NCBI GenBank assembly: GCA_934427095.1
Contig: CAKRYM010000036.1
Location: 1 to 10,111, forward strand
From: an uncultured Bacillota bacterium
GTDB taxonomy: Bacteria > Bacillota > Dehalobacteriia > UBA4068
Direction of reading: 5' to 3'
DNA: 10,111 bases
Position 1 is the first letter of the stretch. Every line of letters starts with the position of its first letter. Below the pieces are notes generated by a model. That model was not told the origin of the DNA and did not search any database. It saw only the letters and a list, made by a program, of their open reading frames with translations. Positions 6,582-10,111 of the stretch are shown here, piece by piece. The translations under genes and the position numbers were made by a program.

Positions 6582-7952
6582 ATGAAAAATTATGACATTC
6601 CTTATAAAATTTATATTGATGAAAAAGATATGCCGAAAGCGTGGTTGAATCTACAGGCTTATATGCCGGGGAAAATTGCACCAATGTTGAACCCCGGTAC
6701 CTTAAAGCCTGTGACTCGCGAAGAACTTCTTCCTGTATTTTGCGAAACTTGTGTGGATCAGGAATTGGATGAAACCAATAAGCTAATTCCCATTCCTGAA
6801 CCTGTGCTGGAATTCTATAAGATGTACCGACCCTCTCCTGTGGTACGGGCTTATCATCTGGAAAAATTATTGGACACTCCCGCGGAAATTTATTATAAAT
6901 TTGAAGGCTCCAATACCTCTGGTAGTCATAAGCTGAATTCCGCTGTTCCGCAGGCTTATTATGCCAAACAGCAGGGCTTGACTTCAGTAACGACGGAAAC
7001 CGGCGCCGGCCAGTGGGGGACTGCATTATCCATGGCTTGCGGTTTCTTCGATCTTGATTTGACTGTTTATATGGTGAAAGTCTCCTCTGAACAAAAACCT
7101 CATCGGAAAGCCGTTATCCAGACTTACGGGGCGAAACTGATTCCTTCTCCCTCTAACACTACGGAAATTGGCCGGAAAATCCTGGCTGAACATCCGGAAA
7201 CCGGTGGTAGCTTGGGGTGTGCAATTTCCGAAGCCGTAGAACAGGCTGTAAAAACGCCTAATTGCCGTTATCTTTTGGGTAGTGTACTGAATCACGTTTT
7301 GCTCCATCAAAGCATCATTGGTCTGGAATGCAAGACCGCTTTGGATATGTATAATATTGTGCCCGATACCGTAATTGGTTGCGTTGGTGGCGGTTCCAAT
7401 TTTGGTGGGTTGATCGCTCCATATATGGCGGAAAAATTGGAAGGCAAGAACGATATTGACTTTATTGCCGTAGAACCGGCTAGTTGCCCCACGTTGACCA
7501 GAGGGAAATTTGCCTATGATTTCGGCGATACTGGCCGTATCACGCCTTTGATGAAGATGTATACCTTAGGCAGCGGCTTTATGCCCTCTGCCAACCATGC
7601 TGGCGGCCTGCGTTACCATGGGATGAACAGTATAGTTTCTCAGCTTTATGCCGACGGGATGATCCGTGCCAAGAGTTATGAGCAGACGGAAATCTTTAAA
7701 GCAGCGGTTTCTTTTGCTAAGACAGAAGGTTATCTCCCGGCGCCCGAAAGCAGCCATGCCATCCGGGCTACGATTGATGAAGCCTTGGCTTGCAAGAAAA
7801 CCGGCGAAAAGAAAAAGATTTTGATGTGCCTCTCTGGCACCGGTTATTTCGATACAGTGGCTTATTCCGCCTATTGCGAAGGCCGCATGACCGACTATAT
7901 TCCTACGGATGCTGATTTGGAACAGGGATTTGCCAGCATTCCGCAGGTTTGA
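6582..7952 (+). CDS. trpB2: TrpB2-type tryptophan synthase beta subunit (TrpB-like PLP enzyme)
   Basis: With the start at 6582 the protein is 456 residues. AAAGGAG lies 9 nt upstream. The in-frame GTG at 6519 lies inside the attenuator hairpin and is rejected. The PLP Schiff-base lysine is Lys117 in TSGSHKLNSA, the catalytic acid is Glu139 in ETGAGQWG, and the cofactor phosphate loop is GGGSNFGG (269-276). A C-terminal SGTGYFD (418-424) completes the fold-type II site. The Trp in ETGAGQWG, where ordinary TrpB has His, and the longer N-terminus mark the TrpB2 group. Such enzymes make L-tryptophan from indole and L-serine, often without a TrpA partner, and some have other roles such as phosphoserine use. 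No trpA or other trp gene is adjacent, so it may salvage indole. The Trp-rich leader upstream supports a tryptophan-related function. Confidence 0.93.
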   Translation: MKNYDIPYKIYIDEKDMPKAWLNLQAYMPGKIAPMLNPGTLKPVTREELLPVFCETCVDQELDETNKLIPIPEPVLEFYKMYRPSPVVRAYHLEKLLDTPAEIYYKFEGSNTSGSHKLNSAVPQAYYAKQQGLTSVTTETGAGQWGTALSMACGFFDLDLTVYMVKVSSEQKPHRKAVIQTYGAKLIPSPSNTTEIGRKILAEHPETGGSLGCAISEAVEQAVKTPNCRYLLGSVLNHVLLHQSIIGLECKTALDMYNIVPDTVIGCVGGGSNFGGLIAPYMAEKLEGKNDIDFIAVEPASCPTLTRGKFAYDFGDTGRITPLMKMYTLGSGFMPSANHAGGLRYHGMNSIVSQLYADGMIRAKSYEQTEIFKAAVSFAKTEGYLPAPESSHAIRATIDEALACKKTGEKKKILMCLSGTGYFDTVAYSAYCEGRMTDYIPTDADLEQGFASIPQV

Positions 7953-7988
7953 TCCTTCCGCATCCATATGAAGATAAACCAAAACAGC

Positions 7989-8003
7989 CTGAGGATAACT
8001 CAG
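7989..8003. repeat. Small inverted repeat downstream of trpB2 (candidate recombination core)
   Basis: CTGAG (7989-7993) and CTCAG (7999-8003) flank a GATAA spacer. Tyrosine recombinase core sites often have short inverted arms around a 5-8 nt overlap, and this one lies 41 nt beyond the integrase stop. It could equally be a chance hairpin, because no second copy is visible inside the window. Confidence 0.25.
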
Positions 8004-8010
8004 TATAAAT

Positions 8011-8037
8011 AATGCCTTGCACTGGCATTTTATTTTT
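8011..8037 (+). terminator. Intrinsic terminator of trpB2
   Basis: AATGCC (8011-8016) pairs with GGCATT (8024-8029) around a 7-nt loop, and the T-rich run TTTATTTTT follows. It lies 58 nt after the trpB2 stop. The opposite strand also ends in an A/T-rich tract past the integrase stop, so weak termination in both directions is possible. Confidence 0.6.
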
Positions 8038-8056
8038 GGTGTGTTATTTGGTGTGT
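8035..8056. repeat. Direct repeat TTTGGTGTGT at the integrase 3' end
   Basis: Ten identical bases occur at 8035-8044 and again at 8047-8056, a 12-bp period. The second copy overlaps the last codons of the integrase and the first touches its stop codon. Closely spaced short direct repeats at this place are compatible with integrase arm-binding sites or with an element end. The function is inferred from position only. Confidence 0.4.
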
Positions 8057-9150
8057 GGTTTTAATGGATCATAAGAGTCTAAATCGGCGATGGCTTGGGT
8101 AAGGATTTTTGTACTATTAGCATCAGCATAAATCTTGCGAATCATGTTAGGATCATCGTGTCCCATCCAGCGCATAGCAATTATCTCCGGAACGCGCATA
8201 TATACTAAATTGGTGCAATATGTATGACGTAAATAATATGGCGTTAGCTTATCATCTGGAAAGCTTTGCTCATTTTCTGCGGCATACTGCTGCATGGCGC
8301 GATAGAACGCTTGCCAGCGGTGACAATATGTTTCGTGGGATAATGTCCCTCCATTCGCATTAGGAACAACCCATGGGGTGTCTTTTTGTTTATCCATAGC
8401 TTGTTTTAGCAACGGGACAAACCATGCTGGGATTGGTACGGACCTTTTACCTGCTTTTGTTTTTGGTGGGCCAATTGTTGTTGTTTTATTTTTGCAAGCT
8501 TGCGTGATGGACAAATAAGGGTGTTCCACATCGAGAAAGACGTGATCACGCTGCAACGCTCTGGCTTCCCCAGGCCGCAAACCACAGGCATAAGATATTC
8601 CATAAATGACATTATACCAAAGATCTTTGTCATCAATATAAGATTTTAAAACAGAAAGAAATGCCGTTTCCTCCTCTTCTGTCATTGCTCTGCGATTCTT
8701 CACCGTCCCGGTTGGGCGAGCCACCCGATCACATGGATTACGCAAGATTAAATCATCAGCCACCATGTCAGTAAACATTCTTTTGATCACATTGCAAGCC
8801 TTACTGATGGTGGATTTGGATAATCCATCCATTTTGGCGAAGCAATCCCGGATGTGAGTAGCTTTGACGTCCCCAACTTCAAGGCTACCAATAATATCGA
8901 GGCAAAAACGTTTTAATCTGCTTTTGTCGTCTTTATGTAAATGCAGTTGATCTTGCCAGCTTTCCGCGTACTTTGCCACGGTTGTGGCTTTACTAAATGT
9001 CAGCAAGCCGGCCTCATATTCCCATTTTGCCTGGTCGCGCCGGTTTTTAGCCTCTTTTTTATGGATCGACGAAAAGCGAAGCTGCTTTTTTGTCCCGTCC
9101 GCTTGGGTGATTGTGAGATAGTAGGTATATCGCTTTTTGGTTGTGGGCAT
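8044..9150 (-). CDS. Site-specific tyrosine integrase (phage/ICE type)
   Basis: With the start at 9150 the protein is 368 residues. AAGGTG, formed by the last codons of the upstream gene, lies 7 nt before the ATG. The N-terminal 50 residues resemble an arm-binding domain (KRYTYYLTITQADGTKKQLRFSS, residues 6-28, within it). Residues about 55-145 are the SAM-like core-binding domain. The catalytic domain carries Arg192 (CGLRPGEARAL), Lys232 (PKTKAGKRSVPIP), Arg308 (YYLRHTYCTNL), His331 (WMGHDD) and nucleophile Tyr341 (IRKIYAD). The usual His of the HxxR box is Tyr305, a substitution also known in active members. Such enzymes integrate and excise phages or conjugative elements through short attachment sites. 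The gene is 4 nt downstream of the TPR-like gene and points at trpB2, so the element probably ends between the two. It should be active by residue content. Confidence 0.95.
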   Translation of the reverse strand: MPTTKKRYTYYLTITQADGTKKQLRFSSIHKKEAKNRRDQAKWEYEAGLLTFSKATTVAKYAESWQDQLHLHKDDKSRLKRFCLDIIGSLEVGDVKATHIRDCFAKMDGLSKSTISKACNVIKRMFTDMVADDLILRNPCDRVARPTGTVKNRRAMTEEEETAFLSVLKSYIDDKDLWYNVIYGISYACGLRPGEARALQRDHVFLDVEHPYLSITQACKNKTTTIGPPKTKAGKRSVPIPAWFVPLLKQAMDKQKDTPWVVPNANGGTLSHETYCHRWQAFYRAMQQYAAENEQSFPDDKLTPYYLRHTYCTNLVYMRVPEIIAMRWMGHDDPNMIRKIYADANSTKILTQAIADLDSYDPLKPHTK

Positions 9151-9154
9151 GGAA

Positions 9155-9790
9155 TCACACCTTGTTTTGAGTTTTCTTCCTAGGTCTATATGTATATCCT
9201 TTTTTATGTTTCTCCAGAGCAGTTTGATATTCGACGTCAACAGAACGCCTAAATCCCGCTCGTGCTTTGTTTCCGTTCTTATATTCGGGATACTCCATAA
9301 GAGCTTCCCAATAATTTAATGCTTTTTGCGTGTCTATTTTCAAATATAATCTTCCAAGCATGATTTCGGGTGGGAAAATGTGATACTGACCGAACATATC
9401 AACTTTTCTGTTTGGGTGCGTTGTTATGGCCAACTTGTAATATTTTTCTGCTTTGTGGAAATCTAATTCTGCCTCACAATCAGAGCCAATGGCCGCGTAT
9501 ATGACGTTTAACGGAAAGGAAGTAACCGTGCTCGGCGTGGGATTTAATAAATATTTTTCAAAATAATTTATTGCCATTTTTCTGTATTCCACTTTTAAGA
9601 AATGGCAGGCATACGCACAGGCCAAGATACATAATGGATCTGAGCATTTCTCACAATCTTCTAATACTTTTTGGAAAACATTGTATCTGTTTTTGTTTTG
9701 GACATCCCAGGCATCAACAATCATTTGTAGATAATCGTCTCCGTTAATGCTAGACATTTTAACCATCTTCCCTTCTTTTGTCTTAGACAT
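9155..9790 (-). CDS. TPR-like hypothetical protein co-transcribed with the integrase
   Basis: I do not recognise a named family. The protein is about 211 residues, soluble, with no signal peptide or membrane segment. It has several helix-turn-helix pairs with spacing like tetratricopeptide repeats: MAINYFEKYLLNPTPS near residues 72-87, then HKAEKYYKLAITTHPNRK near 112-129, and IMLGRLYLKIDTQKALNYWE near 142-161. The C-terminus is very basic (HKKGYTYRPRKKTQNKV), which could bind nucleic acid. TPR folds mostly mediate protein contacts. The start is uncertain: the ATG at 9790 has only a weak GGGGAAAGA site upstream, and ATGs at 9766 and 9757 are possible. The stop lies 4 nt before the integrase start and its last codons supply the integrase ribosome site, so the pair is probably coupled. 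A role in control of integration or excision is inference. Confidence 0.8.
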   Translation of the reverse strand: MSKTKEGKMVKMSSINGDDYLQMIVDAWDVQNKNRYNVFQKVLEDCEKCSDPLCILACAYACHFLKVEYRKMAINYFEKYLLNPTPSTVTSFPLNVIYAAIGSDCEAELDFHKAEKYYKLAITTHPNRKVDMFGQYHIFPPEIMLGRLYLKIDTQKALNYWEALMEYPEYKNGNKARAGFRRSVDVEYQTALEKHKKGYTYRPRKKTQNKV

Positions 9791-9823
9791 GGATCTTTCC
9801 CCATTGCCCCTTATTTAATATAC

Positions 9824-9842
9824 ACCTGCACATGTAGCAGGT
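9824..9842. repeat. Inverted repeat in the 5' leader of the TPR-integrase operon
   Basis: ACCTGC (9824-9829) and GCAGGT (9837-9842) flank seven bases that contain the palindrome ACATGT. The repeat sits between the - strand promoter and the TPR-like gene, where it could be an operator or an mRNA hairpin. There is no T-run, so a terminator is unlikely. Its function is unknown. Confidence 0.4.
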
Positions 9843-9925
9843 ACTCCCCCTTTTCTTGTGTCGGATATTGTGCTATACTATCAGCAAGCGCTAATACATA
9901 CAGCTGGCCCGCCGCGAAAAGAGGT

Positions 9926-9954
9926 ATTATATGGCACGCTTACACTGATTACAA
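9926..9954 (-). promoter_or_regulatory. Promoter of the TPR-integrase operon
   Basis: On the - strand TTGTAA (9949-9954) is followed by a 17-nt spacer and a perfect TATAAT (9926-9931). Transcription would begin near 9919, leaving an untranslated leader of about 130 nt before the TPR-like gene. It lies 50 nt past the stop of the gene entering from the right edge, so the two transcription units are separate. The 214-nt interval 9791-10004 otherwise holds only the inverted repeat at 9824-9842 and a possible + strand start region. Confidence 0.7.
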
Positions 9955-10066
9955 CATAGCACTAGAGATGTTTACCAGGCTTTCTGATGAGGATAAACAC
10001 CTGGTTATTTGCGTTCTGATAATGTCTTTATTAATGCAAGAACCACCCCCTGTTGATCTTCATTAA
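9931..10066 (+). pseudogene. Possible frameshifted small gene or gene remnant
   Basis: A TGCTATACT extended -10 (9871-9879), an AAAAGAGG ribosome site (9917-9924) and an ATG 6 nt later (9931) look like a + strand gene start, but that frame stops after five codons. The frame one base over is open from before 9931 to TAA at 10064-10066 and reads YTDYNIALEMF, then TRLSDEDKHLVICVLIMSLL. This resembles the helical tail often seen in XRE-family regulators. Removing one T near 9940 would join the ATG to this frame. Against this, the ATG overlaps the -10 box of a good - strand promoter, and the end overlaps the opposite-strand gene by 62 bases. It may be a chance ORF. Confidence 0.25.
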
Positions 10067-10111
10067 GTTGGCTAAACAAATCCATATAGTATTTATCTAA
10101 TGGGTTAAGAC
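10005..10111 (-). CDS. C-terminal fragment of a gene entering from the right edge (possibly an XRE-type regulator)
   Basis: The - strand is open from the window edge to TAA at 10005-10007, giving the last 34 residues. These are LNPLDKYYMDLFSQLNEDQQ followed by GVVLALIKTLSERK. The pattern of hydrophobic and acidic positions (LFxQLNEDQQxxVLxLIKxL) is common at the C-termini of helix-turn-helix regulators of the XRE family in Bacillota. A regulator next to an integrase operon would be expected in a prophage or conjugative element. The DNA-binding part is outside the window, so the family assignment is inference. Confidence 0.6.
   Translation of the reverse strand, partial: LNPLDKYYMDLFSQLNEDQQGVVLALIKTLSERK

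Noticed and set aside
6316..6582. T-box riboswitch upstream of trpB2
   Set aside because: No AGGGTGGNACCGCG-type antiterminator core or specifier-loop layout is seen, whereas a Trp-codon ORF with matching alternative hairpins is.
9151..9240. N-terminal extension of the integrase to 9240
   Set aside because: It would overlap the upstream TPR-like gene by 86 bases, while the ATG at 9150 has a suitable ribosome site and matches the start of integrase arm-binding domains.
1..10111. CRISPR array, tRNA or rRNA genes, insertion sequence
   Set aside because: No regularly spaced repeats, no cloverleaf-like sequence and no transposase reading frame were seen on reading both strands.

Overview
The window looks like chromosomal DNA of a low- to mid-GC member of the Bacillota. 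Support for this: strong AGGAGG-type ribosome sites, TTGACA/TATAAT promoters, a sugar-type (CUT1) ABC importer, an M29 aminopeptidase, a TrpB2-type beta subunit and a Tn916/phage-style tyrosine integrase. Clostridia or Negativicutes would both fit. I cannot fix the genus from the sequence.

Region 1 (1-4480, + strand) is the 3' part of an operon. It holds the C-terminal tail of an extracellular solute-binding protein and two CUT1-type permeases. Directly joined to these are a MacA/HlyD-like membrane adaptor and a protein built like the extracytoplasmic core of MacB without its C-terminal FtsX membrane domain. The five reading frames overlap or are 3-4 nt apart, and a 13-bp hairpin terminator closes the unit. 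No ATPase gene is in view. An importer genetically tied to efflux-type parts is the most unusual protein-level feature here.

Region 2 (4502-6213, - strand) is a two-gene unit, an M29 metallo-aminopeptidase followed by a YbaK/EbsC-type aminoacyl-tRNA deacylase. It reads from a TATAAT promoter and ends at the same bidirectional terminator.

Region 3 (6281-8035, + strand) is a stand-alone trpB2 gene (TrpB-like PLP enzyme) behind a 270-nt leader. The leader has an extended -10 promoter, a ribosome site, a 33-codon leader peptide with a Trp-Ser-Trp motif, and four RNA segments that can form pause (1:2), antiterminator (2:3) and terminator (3:4) hairpins. This is the layout of classical tryptophan attenuation, and I find no T-box signature. 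It is the clearest regulatory finding in the window.

Region 4 (about 7985-10111) looks like the end of an integrated element. Here, on the - strand, are the C-terminal tail of a gene entering from the right edge, a strong promoter, a 211-codon TPR-like protein and a tyrosine integrase 4 nt downstream of it. Short inverted and direct repeats between trpB2 and the integrase stop codon are candidate attachment or arm sites. The other end of the element lies outside the window.
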